Part shown: in pieces, positions 28,125 through 36,045 of the stretch
Layout of the letters: each line of letters starts with the position of its first letter
How positions within the stretch are numbered: position 1 is the stretch's first letter
NCBI GenBank assembly: GCA_016704425.1
Contig: JADJAC010000002.1
Location: forward strand, 558,001-622,000
DNA from: Sphingomonadales bacterium
Lineage (GTDB): Bacteria; Pseudomonadota; Alphaproteobacteria; Sphingomonadales; Sphingomonadaceae
Length of the DNA: 64,000 nt
Direction of reading: 5' to 3'
The notes under the pieces: generated by a model
Database searches by the model: none
What the model was told of the DNA's origin: nothing
Seen by the model: only the letters and a program-made list of their open reading frames with translations
Made by a program: the position numbers and the translations under genes

Positions 28125-29131
28125 GCAAACTTGACGCGCTGATGCAGCGCGGGCGCGAATTCCTCGGTTCTGAAATCGCGGTCATGGCGGGGGCAATGTC
28201 CTGGATCAGCGAGCGCAATCTGGTGTCCGCCATGTCTAATGCTGGTGGCTTTGGTGTCATTGCCTGTGGCGCGATGCCGCCGGAACTCCTTGATGCAGAA
28301 ATTGCTGCAACGAAGGCGATGACGGACAAGCCGTTTGGCGTGAACCTGATCACGATGCACCCAAATCTCGATGATTTGATAGCCATTTGCGCCAAGCATC
28401 GCGTGACGCACGTTGTGCTGGCGGGCGGCCTTCCACCGCCCGGATCGATTGAGGCGATCAAATCGCAGGGTGCCAAGTTGATCTGCTTTGCCCCGGCGCT
28501 GTCTCTCGCAAAAAAGCTTGTCCGTTCCGGCGTCGATGCATTGGTGATCGAAGGGATGGAGGCCGGTGGCCATATTGGCCCTGTTTCCACGTCCGTCCTT
28601 GTCCAGGAGATTCTGCCGGAAATCGGGCCGCAGGTTCCGGTTTTTGTAGCTGGCGGTATTGCAAGGGGAGAAGCGATTGCCTGTTTCCTCGAACTTGGCG
28701 CCGCCGGCGTCCAGATTGGAACTAGGCTGGTTTGCGCGACCGAGTGTATTGCCCATCCAGCCTTCAAAAAGGCCTTCCTGCGCGCTTCGGCACGCGACGC
28801 GGTAGCCAGCGTCCAGATCGACCCCCGCCTTCCGGTCATTCCCGTTCGCGCACTCAAAAATGCAGGCACTGAAGAATTCACCCGCAAGCAGGTCGAGGTT
28901 GCCGCAATGCTTGATCGCGGAGAAGTCGATATGGGCGCTGCCCAACTTGCGATCGAGCACTTCTGGGCCGGAGCCTTGCGCCGTGCGGTCATTGACGGCG
29001 ATGTGGAAAATGGCTCGTTGATGGCCGGTCAGTCAGTCGGAATGGTCAAGTCGGAAGAACCAATAGCCCAAATTCTGCAAACACTGGTGAACGAAGCACA
29101 GGCAGCATTGGAATCGCGCGCAACAATCTGA
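28121..29131 (+). CDS. Nitronate monooxygenase/FabK-like flavoprotein
   Basis: A 336-residue FMN-dependent TIM-barrel enzyme. MAGAMSWISERNLVSAMSNAGGFGVIACGAMPP, EGMEAGGHIGP and VFVAGGIARGEA are diagnostic of the 2-nitropropane dioxygenase (NMO) family, which includes nitronate monooxygenases and FabK-type enoyl-ACP reductases. The GTG start overlaps the lysC stop by 4 bp (GTGA). Which reaction it performs cannot be told; neighbours give no fatty-acid or nitroalkane context. Confidence 0.85.
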   Translation: MSKLDALMQRGREFLGSEIAVMAGAMSWISERNLVSAMSNAGGFGVIACGAMPPELLDAEIAATKAMTDKPFGVNLITMHPNLDDLIAICAKHRVTHVVLAGGLPPPGSIEAIKSQGAKLICFAPALSLAKKLVRSGVDALVIEGMEAGGHIGPVSTSVLVQEILPEIGPQVPVFVAGGIARGEAIACFLELGAAGVQIGTRLVCATECIAHPAFKKAFLRASARDAVASVQIDPRLPVIPVRALKNAGTEEFTRKQVEVAAMLDRGEVDMGAAQLAIEHFWAGALRRAVIDGDVENGSLMAGQSVGMVKSEEPIAQILQTLVNEAQAALESRATI

Positions 29132-29137
29132 TAGCGA

Positions 29138-31408
29138 ATGCGGATGATCGCTGCTGCTTCTGCCCGTGAAATCCTGACAGGCCTCCATGAAGTGATGGCT
29201 TCGCGCGCGACTGCGCAGGCTAAATTGAACAAGGTCGTCCAGATCATCGGCGAAGCACTCGCCAGCGAAGTCTGCTCGATATATTTGCGCCGAGAAGGCG
29301 TACTGGAGCTTTTTGCGACACGGGGCCTTAATCAGGAGGCCGTCCACGTCACCAAATTGGCAATGGGCGAAGGATTGGTCGGCACCATTGCCGAACAGAT
29401 CGCGACCCTCAATCTCGACGAAGCGACCAGCCACCCCGACTTTGCCTATAAACCCGAAACCGGTGAGGAACTCTTCCACAGCTTTGCCGGCGTGCCCATC
29501 ATCCGCAAGGAAGATGCAGTGGGCGTGCTCTGCGTCCAGCATGCGGAGCCCAGACGGTATGAAGAAGTCGAAATCGAGGCATTACAAACAGTTGCAATGG
29601 TTCTATCGGAACTTATCGCAAATGCAGGCCTGATTGACAATGCAGAGGCCCGCGGATCGAAGGTGCAGAATACTGCGGCACTGCGGCTCAACGGACTGAA
29701 ACTCGTCGATGGCATGGCAAAGGGGCATGCCGTCTTTCACCAGCCCCGCATTACGATCGAGCACACGGTGGCAGAGGATATCGAAGCTGAACGCCACCGC
29801 GTCTATTCTGCTTTCGACAAGATGCGCGAGCAGATCGACAAGATGGCAAGCCAAGCCGAATTCGGCGGCGAAGGCGAACATCGCGACGTCATCGAGATGT
29901 ATAAGATGTTCGCATATGACGAAGGCTGGTCGCGGCGGATCAACGAAGCCATCGACAGCGGCCTGACCGCCGAAGCCGCAATCGAGCGCGTCCAGCAACG
30001 CACACGGATGCGAATGCGCCAGATTGACGATCCGCTGCTGGCCGACAGAATGCATGACCTTGAGGATATGTCGAACCGCCTCCTGCGTATTGTTTCGGGG
30101 CAATTGGCATCCGCTGCACAGGCTGGATTGCGTCGTGACACAATCCTGATTGCACGCAACCTTGGACCGGCGGAACTCCTCGAATATGACCGCCGTCGCC
30201 TAAAGGGGGTCATCCTTGAGGAGGGGTCGCTGACGGCGCATGTCATTATCGTGGCCCGCGCCATGGGCATACCCGTACTCGGGCGAGTCAAGGACATAAG
30301 ACGCCTCATTTCCGACGGTGACCTTCTGCTCGTTGATGTCGGACAGTCTGCTGTATTTGTCCGGCCAACACCGGCAATGGAAGAGGCGTTTGAAACGCAA
30401 TTGGCTGTGACGCAGAAGCGAAGAGCCGGCTTTGCGGCGCTCAAGCGTGAACCGCCTGTCTCAAAAGATGGATTGCGCGTTACGCTGATGATCAATGCCG
30501 GGCTTCGCGACGACATTGCAGCGCTTGACGCAACTGGTGCTGACGGTATCGGGCTCTTCAGAACAGAGTTCCAATTCCTTGTTTCAGCAACCATGCCACA
30601 GCGCGAACGGCAATTGCGATTGTATCGGGATGTCATCGAAGCCGCAGGGAAAAAGCCTGTCGTCTTCAGAACTGTCGACATCGGCGGAGACAAGGCCCTC
30701 CCCTACATGCGCCAGGATGACGAAGACGAAGAAAACCCAGCAATGGGTTGGCGCGCGATCCGGGTTGCGCTGGAACGCGATGGCTTGATGAAGGCTCAGG
30801 CACGTGCATTGATTGAGGCCGCTGCGGGAACAACTCTCAACGTAATGTTCCCGATGGTTTCTGAGCCTTGGGAATTCGACCAGGCTCGCGCGATTTTTGA
30901 AAAGCAGCGCGAATTCCTGATCGCACGCGGGAAACGTATACCGCGTGAAATCCGCTATGGAGCGATGCTTGAAGTTCCGGCACTTGCCGAATGTCTCGAC
31001 CTGCTTCTGCCAAAGTTGGAATTCATTTCGATCGGCACGAACGACCTGACCCAGTTCCTGTTCGCTGCCGACCGCGCGCATCCCAAACTGGCAGAGCGCT
31101 TTGACTGGCTCTCTCCCGCTATTCTCAGGTTCCTGTCCAGGGTCGTCAAACAATGCGACGCGGCAAATGTGCCAGTCACTGTTTGCGGGGAGATGGGCGG
31201 CCGAGGGCTGGAGGCCCTTGCCTTGCTAGGGATCGGCATAGAGCGACTTTCAATCACACCAGCGGCCGTTGGCCCCATAAAGGCCATGATACGCTCACTG
31301 AATGTTGCGGACGCCCGTTCAGTTGTGAACGGCCTCCTACAAACACCACCAGAAAGCATTCGCGCGGTACTCGGCGAATGGGCAATGCAAAACAAGGTCG
31401 AAATCTGA
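29138..31408 (+). CDS. ptsP: PTS-Ntr enzyme I (PtsP)
   Basis: 756 residues: an N-terminal GAF domain (about 20-165), the PEP-utiliser N domain, a phospho-histidine domain with His368 in LTAHVIIVARAMGIPVLGR, and the PEP-binding TIM barrel (GIGLFRTEFQFL, NPAMGWRAIR, IGTNDLTQF, and the C-terminal VCGEMGGRG with the catalytic cysteine). It phosphorylates NPr from PEP in the nitrogen-linked regulatory PTS. The GAF domain distinguishes it from sugar PTS enzyme I. NPr and EIIA-Ntr genes are not in this window. It lies 6 bp after the flavoprotein gene. Confidence 0.95.
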   Translation: MRMIAAASAREILTGLHEVMASRATAQAKLNKVVQIIGEALASEVCSIYLRREGVLELFATRGLNQEAVHVTKLAMGEGLVGTIAEQIATLNLDEATSHPDFAYKPETGEELFHSFAGVPIIRKEDAVGVLCVQHAEPRRYEEVEIEALQTVAMVLSELIANAGLIDNAEARGSKVQNTAALRLNGLKLVDGMAKGHAVFHQPRITIEHTVAEDIEAERHRVYSAFDKMREQIDKMASQAEFGGEGEHRDVIEMYKMFAYDEGWSRRINEAIDSGLTAEAAIERVQQRTRMRMRQIDDPLLADRMHDLEDMSNRLLRIVSGQLASAAQAGLRRDTILIARNLGPAELLEYDRRRLKGVILEEGSLTAHVIIVARAMGIPVLGRVKDIRRLISDGDLLLVDVGQSAVFVRPTPAMEEAFETQLAVTQKRRAGFAALKREPPVSKDGLRVTLMINAGLRDDIAALDATGADGIGLFRTEFQFLVSATMPQRERQLRLYRDVIEAAGKKPVVFRTVDIGGDKALPYMRQDDEDEENPAMGWRAIRVALERDGLMKAQARALIEAAAGTTLNVMFPMVSEPWEFDQARAIFEKQREFLIARGKRIPREIRYGAMLEVPALAECLDLLLPKLEFISIGTNDLTQFLFAADRAHPKLAERFDWLSPAILRFLSRVVKQCDAANVPVTVCGEMGGRGLEALALLGIGIERLSITPAAVGPIKAMIRSLNVADARSVVNGLLQTPPESIRAVLGEWAMQNKVEI

Positions 31409-31472
31409 CGTTTGAACTCTAGCGTGGTTCAGTGGCACCCGGCCTGCGCAACGGAGGAGTGGCAAACAAACC

Positions 31473-31991
31473 TCATCCTTCATGCAGGAGGAGTAGGCAA
31501 CCTGATTGGGTGGTCCCTTGCTCATGCCGCGTCCCTCGCGGCGAAAACAGGTAGTCGCCTAGCTCATAACGGCAGCCTTCGATCGAGAAGTCTCCGGCAA
31601 GTACCGCGAGATATTCGTCCTCAAGATGCTCGTGCGCGGGAATCGCTGAGATCGGCGCGCATCTGAGCAATTTGGGACCGCTGGCCCAAAGCTGCTTGAC
31701 GTCAACTCCGGGAAAGACGTTGCGCCAGGCGCCGGATACGAATGGTTGATGGAGTTTGCCCTGTGCTTCATTGGAATGCGTTTTCGATACCGCATTCAGG
31801 ACCCGCCCCCTCAAACCCGCAGGCGGTTCGATGCAGCCTGCCATGCCGGCAAGTGGCGAAAGTGTGGCCTCAAGATTGGTGATCGCCAAATCAAGTTCCG
31901 CGTCGCAGAGGCGTTGGCGCGTGGCATCGGCACGCTCACGAGGAGAAAGCAGGCCAATAGCGAATTGTTCCGGCAGCAGTTTGTCGGTCAT
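31473..31991 (-). CDS. Anti-sigma factor with ChrR-like cupin domain
   Basis: 172 residues. The C-terminal half (about 75-172; FPGVDVKQLW, HEHLEDEYLAVLAGDF, GDYLFSPRGTRHEQGT) is a ChrR-type cupin with candidate metal ligands His, Glu and His. The N-terminal half (QFAIGLLSPRERADATRQRL, then LDLAITNLEATLSPLAG) resembles the RskA-type anti-sigma start, not the HxxxCxxC zinc domain of ChrR; no such motif is present. The ATG overlaps the sigma gene stop by 4 bp, so they are coupled. Likely role: release of the ECF factor on photo-oxidative or related stress. Confidence 0.75.
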   Translation of the reverse strand: MTDKLLPEQFAIGLLSPRERADATRQRLCDAELDLAITNLEATLSPLAGMAGCIEPPAGLRGRVLNAVSKTHSNEAQGKLHQPFVSGAWRNVFPGVDVKQLWASGPKLLRCAPISAIPAHEHLEDEYLAVLAGDFSIEGCRYELGDYLFSPRGTRHEQGTTQSGCLLLLHEG

Positions 31992-32533
31992 CGTAACATT
32001 CGTTCCTTCAAAGTAAGCATCCCCCGCCTGACCCAGCTTTTTGCTGTTCCGAGCGGAACCGAGAGATGTTCGGCCAGTTCTGAATGCGTGAGGCCATAGG
32101 TATAGGTCAGGACGATTGCGTTGCGCTGATCAGCAGGCAGCTGCTTGAGGCAGTGGCCAAGCCTCGAATCCGGGGGATCAACAGGTGCAACAGGAATGTC
32201 CAAGTCATCGATGGGCTCGGTGGGCCGGTCTGCACGGATCATGTTTAGCGCCACATTGCGGACGATCACACTCATCCATCCAATCGGGCTCCCTCGTGCG
32301 GGATCATAAAGTTTGGCCTTTCGCCAGATATTTACAAAGGCTTCCTGTGTCGCATCCTGAGCCACCGCCTCGTCGCGCAAGATCCTGAATGCGATCGCAA
32401 ACAACCTCGCAGATGTCAGGTCATACAGTCTAGCAAACGCGTCCATGCTGCCACCTGCGATCTGCTCCAGCAAATGTTCCAGCGTGGCCAGCGGCATCGA
32501 TTCAGTCTTTGGTTCAGCCTTCACCAACTGCAT
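31988..32533 (-). CDS. ECF (RpoE/ECF11-like) sigma factor
   Basis: 181 residues from the ATG at 32533. Sigma region 2 (MDAFARLYDLTSARLFAIAF, DATQEAFVNIWRKA) and region 4 (LPADQRNAIVLTYTYGLTHSELAEHL, GTAKSWVRRGMLTLKE) are complete. Pairing with a ChrR-cupin anti-sigma protein points to the ECF11 group, which in Rhodobacter responds to singlet oxygen. The frame is open to 32650 but the extension does not look like a sigma factor. First gene of a coupled pair, read left. Confidence 0.9.
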   Translation of the reverse strand: MQLVKAEPKTESMPLATLEHLLEQIAGGSMDAFARLYDLTSARLFAIAFRILRDEAVAQDATQEAFVNIWRKAKLYDPARGSPIGWMSVIVRNVALNMIRADRPTEPIDDLDIPVAPVDPPDSRLGHCLKQLPADQRNAIVLTYTYGLTHSELAEHLSVPLGTAKSWVRRGMLTLKERMLR

Positions 32534-32927
32534 GACCCCTATCCATTGCCTCAACCGAAAATGCCGGACAAAAAAGGCCCTGATCGGCCGACACCGGCGA
32601 ATAGCGCTGGCTTCGGGCTGTTCCCGGATCCGCGCAAAAAGTGCGACCAACTGCCTGGCAATTGCCAGGCCACAGCCAACCCAAAGCGTCCCGCTTGGTC
32701 ACGGGGCGACTCTCTCCATGGAGCAATACAAAGGTCTTGCCATCGCCCGGTCCGGCGAGGCCATGGTAGCTCAATTCAATCACCTCGGGCCGCGCTTCAT
32801 TGCGCTCTCGACCGAAATACGTCCGAAACGGATATTTGGATGCAGCGCCATCGGATTATGGCGCATAAAATTGGTGCGCAACCCTCTGGGAACGGGCTAG
32901 GATCAGCCGCAAGGAGACTCATGGGCA
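32534..32927. other. Intergenic region between divergent ECF and lipoprotein genes
   Basis: About 390 bp between divergent genes, holding both promoters. A minus-strand frame (32514-32783) reads ELSYHGLAGPGDG...FVLLHG, slightly like an alpha/beta-hydrolase start, but it has no supporting start or catalytic motifs. I see no gene I can support. Confidence 0.4.
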
Positions 32928-33215
32928 GTGAATCGTCGAACGGGGATATTTCTGAGCTGCGCACTGGCGGCAGGACTATGCTCTTGCGATCGCCTGGATC
33001 CGCAATGGAAAGGCTGGGTGTATCCTGATCGAACAGACACGTCAGTCGATTGGAAACTTGGCAGCTTTGCTACGCTGAAAGAATGTCGCGCAGCTGCTCA
33101 GAGCATGATCGATTGGTTGCCGGATCCTACAGCTGCAGACTATGAATGCGGCTTTCAGTGCAAGCCTTCGGACTTTTTGAGTCGGCTGGACGTATGCGCC
33201 GTCACGCGCCGATGA
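32928..33215 (+). CDS. Small putative lipoprotein
   Basis: 95 residues from a GTG at 32928, with AAGGAG about 11 nt upstream. The N terminus MNRRTGIFLSCALAAGLCSC is a basic, hydrophobic signal with a possible lipobox ending at Cys20 (LCSC), predicting lipidation and export. The mature part has four cysteines (KECRAA, YECGFQCKP, DVCAVT) that may form disulfides. I do not recognise a family. It ends 13 bp before the convergent LysR gene. Confidence 0.55.
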   Translation: MNRRTGIFLSCALAAGLCSCDRLDPQWKGWVYPDRTDTSVDWKLGSFATLKECRAAAQSMIDWLPDPTAADYECGFQCKPSDFLSRLDVCAVTRR

Positions 33216-33227
33216 CAGTAAGGTCGT

Positions 33228-34307
33228 TCAACGCGATTGCGCCACACCTGGCGACATGCGATCCATCATGTGTGCAAAGAGGCTGACGACACCGTCCGAG
33301 CTTGCCTGAAACTTGTGAAAGTCTTCCGGATGGACAAACTGGTCCGAAAACCAAGGATATTGGGACGAGTCAAACGAAGCCCGAAGCCAGTCAATTGCCT
33401 CGCGAAGGACATGACAATCCTTGGCTTCGGCCCGGTAGAAATAATAAAGCGCGACACGCATTTGCGGCAGCACCGGCAGCGGGACCAGTGTGGTCGTGAT
33501 GGCGCGGGTGTAGGACGGCAAGAGCGCAATTCCCGCGCCGTTTGCGGCAGCATAAGCTTGGGTAAGCGATGAGTTGGTGCGGATCGATGTCATCGAGCGG
33601 GGTCTGTCCGAACCCAAAAGCAGGTCTATCGCGGTATCATTATACCCCGGCGAAGCCTGTTCGACGATGATGTGGTTTCTCAAATCATCAATGGTGTTTG
33701 GCACGCCGTTGGCACGAAGATAGTCGGGAGACGCAAACAGCATCATGTGGATCGTCGCCACCTTCGCAACAATGAGGTTGGCATCAGCTGGCGGCCGATA
33801 TGCCAAGCCAAGATCGACAAGGCAGCTTCTGTCCCGCTTGAGGTCATAGTCGAACTGCATATTGATTGTCGTAGGCCGGATCTGGTTGGAAAGCGCAGCC
33901 ACGCGGGGCGTGAGCCAGCTCGTGCCTACACCTTCGGTGCACCCAAAGGTAAATGTGCCCGGCTCAATAAGCCCCTTATCCCTTGCATCGGCACCATCGA
34001 TCGGCGTGCGTCCCAGTGCAGCAGCCGCATGGTAGAGCCGTTCGCCAGTCTTCGTCAGCTTCGCGCCAGAGAGACCCCGGTTGACAACGGCTTCCCCCGC
34101 GACCTGTTCCAGCTTGGCCAGATGAGCCCGAACCGTGTTGACAGAGACGCGCTGGCGTCTGGCCGCCTCCCTGAGGCTACCCGCATCGCCAACTTCGACT
34201 AGGAACTTCAAGTCTGACCAATCGAGATCAGCAACCGACAGGAACTTCCTCTCGGCCGGAGTGTTCATAGGCTGAACAGGCGGTTCAATTTTCTCTATCG
34301 CTTCCAA
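33228..34307 (-). CDS. LysR-family transcriptional regulator
   Basis: 359 residues, longer than the usual ~300 because of an N-terminal extension of about 25 residues before the HTH; a later start is possible. The winged HTH (DLKFLVEVGDAGSLREAARRQRVSVNTVRAHL) is clear, followed by a LysR substrate-binding domain (GTFTFGCTEGVGTSWLTPRV to NGAGIALLPSYTR). It is divergent from the GNAT-like gene with 70 bp between starts and probably regulates that promoter. Inducer unknown. Confidence 0.88.
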   Translation of the reverse strand: MEAIEKIEPPVQPMNTPAERKFLSVADLDWSDLKFLVEVGDAGSLREAARRQRVSVNTVRAHLAKLEQVAGEAVVNRGLSGAKLTKTGERLYHAAAALGRTPIDGADARDKGLIEPGTFTFGCTEGVGTSWLTPRVAALSNQIRPTTINMQFDYDLKRDRSCLVDLGLAYRPPADANLIVAKVATIHMMLFASPDYLRANGVPNTIDDLRNHIIVEQASPGYNDTAIDLLLGSDRPRSMTSIRTNSSLTQAYAAANGAGIALLPSYTRAITTTLVPLPVLPQMRVALYYFYRAEAKDCHVLREAIDWLRASFDSSQYPWFSDQFVHPEDFHKFQASSDGVVSLFAHMMDRMSPGVAQSR

Positions 34308-34322
34308 ATCTTCCCAGTCGAT

Positions 34323-34338
34323 TAAGGATTATGTCCTA
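34323..34338. promoter_or_regulatory. Candidate LysR operator
   Basis: TAAGGATTATGTCCTA contains the dyad AGGA-TTATG-TCCT, of LysR-box form, midway between the divergent LysR and GNAT-like starts. The position suits autoregulation plus control of the divergent gene. Confidence 0.45.
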
Positions 34339-34377
34339 GTCAGATGCAGATCATATCGCTGCAAGGGGAGACACGCA

Positions 34378-35616
34378 ATGCGTCATGACGTCATGAAAGA
34401 CGCAGATGTTCTGTTGAAGCTGGATGGACCGTCCTTCTGGGACGGCCTGCTAAATGATCGCGCGCGCAAGACGTTGGCGAAATTGGGAACCAAGGCGACG
34501 CGATTGGACTTGGCCAGCGAAGAAGAAGCATTGGGATTTTTCGCGCAGGCCAATGAGAGTCTGACGCTCGCAGCGGAAGCCTCAATTCGCCGCATGCTGC
34601 AGAAGAATCCGAACCTTGTGCATGTAATTCGTCGCGATCACGGCGGCCCGGCGCTTGGCATCTTCGCATGCTTGCCGCTGAACGAGTTCGGGGCGGCTTC
34701 CATCGCGAACGGCCAATTTGATGGCACCAACCCCGATCCCGCCTGGATCGTGCGGAACGGCGAAACTCCAGTCGCAATTTACGAATGGCTCTTCTTCGGG
34801 CCGGGTCTGTATTTGAAGACAATGCCGGCGGTTGGCAGGCTCTACAGGTCGCTCACTGCAACAGATTGCCCCGTTTTTTCCAAGGGAACCACGGATTTTT
34901 CCGCACGGCTTCTGCAGAGCTTGGGCTTTCTCGAAGCTCGCACCATCTATCCCAACGCGGAGGACGGCTTCGTTGTCGTTCTGCCGCGTTGCAGCGACGC
35001 CTGGTCAACCAAGCTCAGTGGAAGGCGGACCGAAATTCGGCAAGTAAGGAGCTTCGAGGAACTGGCGCATGTCATTTCTATCCGTTCGGCGACATATCTT
35101 GCCGAGCAGTTCCCGCTTTATTCGGAAGAATTTGACGGCAATGATTTTTGCGCAACCCATCTGGTCGGCTATATCGACGGTGACCCAGCAGGTGCGGTAC
35201 GCATGCGCTATTTTGGCGACTTCGCGAAGGTCGAACGGCTGGCGGTCAAACTTGAATATCGCAAAAGCCGCTTAGCCTTCCAACTTGTCAAGGCGGCTGT
35301 CGCGCATGTCCGGCGCAAGGGATTTACCCGCGTATACGGCCACGCGAGCGCTGAAATTGCGCCGTTCTGGAAACTGATGGGCGCGAGCCAAATGGAAAAC
35401 CGTAAGCCCTTCCGCTTTGCCAATATTGAGTATCATGAAATGGGCGCTGAGTTGGAGCCGGATCCGCTCGCCATTCGCTATGGTGCTGCACCGATGGTGA
35501 CCATCCGCCCGGAAGGTCTTTGGGATGAGCCTGGCGCGCTGGATTGGTCCAATATCGTTGCTGATCCAATGCGCGCCGAATTGATGATCACGACCAGCCG
35601 CAGTGGCGCATCATGA
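34378..35616 (+). CDS. GNAT-like acetyltransferase, two-domain
   Basis: 412 residues; the ATG at 34378 follows AGGGGAG. The C-terminal part (about 220-345) has GNAT features: HLVGYIDGDPAGAVRMRYF, then KVERLAVKLEYRKSRLAFQLVKAA and YGHASAEIAPFWKLMG, matching motifs D, A and B. The N-terminal half (PALGIFACLPLNEFG, FFGPGLYLKTM) looks like a second, diverged GNAT fold. It is coupled to the following winged-helix gene by a 4-bp overlap and read away from a LysR gene. The acceptor substrate is unknown. Confidence 0.65.
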   Translation: MRHDVMKDADVLLKLDGPSFWDGLLNDRARKTLAKLGTKATRLDLASEEEALGFFAQANESLTLAAEASIRRMLQKNPNLVHVIRRDHGGPALGIFACLPLNEFGAASIANGQFDGTNPDPAWIVRNGETPVAIYEWLFFGPGLYLKTMPAVGRLYRSLTATDCPVFSKGTTDFSARLLQSLGFLEARTIYPNAEDGFVVVLPRCSDAWSTKLSGRRTEIRQVRSFEELAHVISIRSATYLAEQFPLYSEEFDGNDFCATHLVGYIDGDPAGAVRMRYFGDFAKVERLAVKLEYRKSRLAFQLVKAAVAHVRRKGFTRVYGHASAEIAPFWKLMGASQMENRKPFRFANIEYHEMGAELEPDPLAIRYGAAPMVTIRPEGLWDEPGALDWSNIVADPMRAELMITTSRSGAS

Positions 35617-35990
35617 AAATGGCAGGCTTCAAAACAGACCTTTTCGAAGGAAGGGCGGTAGCGCGAACACTCCTTCGCGAATCACAAGCCCGATCACAAT
35701 ATTTCGACACGGATTTGCTTGGCGATCCGGTTTGGGAACTGCTTCTCAAACTTTACGATGCGGAAGAGTCCAAGCGTGTTTGCAGCACAAAGGATTTGCG
35801 AACCGGCTTCAATATGTCAGCTGACACCATCATGCGATGGATCAAGGTTCTGGAACGCCGTGGTTTGTTGACGAATATTGCCGACGCGGAATTGCTTGAT
35901 GATGGCTTGGTGAAACTCACGCGACCCGCCCATCGTGCAATGGAGAATTATCTCATGGACATTTCACAGCGCGATCCAGAGCGCTTCTGA
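35613..35990 (+). CDS. Small winged-helix (MarR-like) protein
   Basis: 125 residues. After an N-terminal helical part, WELLLKLYDAEESKRVCSTKDLRTGFNMSADTIMRWIKVLERRGLL is a winged helix-turn-helix of MarR/PadR type, followed by a short wing (LDDGLVKLTRPAHRAMENYL). The start overlaps the GNAT-like stop by 4 bp (ATGA), so the two products are made together. Probably a regulator or partner of the acetyltransferase. A good terminator follows it. Confidence 0.7.
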   Translation: MKMAGFKTDLFEGRAVARTLLRESQARSQYFDTDLLGDPVWELLLKLYDAEESKRVCSTKDLRTGFNMSADTIMRWIKVLERRGLLTNIADAELLDDGLVKLTRPAHRAMENYLMDISQRDPERF

Positions 35991-36005
35991 CCGTTTCTCG
36001 CAACT

Positions 36006-36045
36006 GTGGCGTGCGTGGCGACAATCCGCGCACGCCACTTTTTTT
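36006..36045 (+). terminator. Rho-independent terminator
   Basis: GTGGCGTGCG (36006-36015) pairs exactly with CGCACGCCAC (36029-36038), followed at once by seven T residues (36039-36045). It ends the GNAT-like/winged-helix operon and touches the stop codon of the convergent gltD. Confidence 0.9.

Noticed and set aside
32514..32783. 89-residue minus-strand frame upstream of the ECF gene
   Set aside because: It overlaps the start of the sigma gene, has no catalytic motifs and only a weak hydrolase-like phrase.
32900..32905. TGATCC on the minus strand as a -35 box of an ECF11 promoter for the sigma gene
   Set aside because: No matching -10 element at 16-19 bp and it lies about 370 bp from the start codon.
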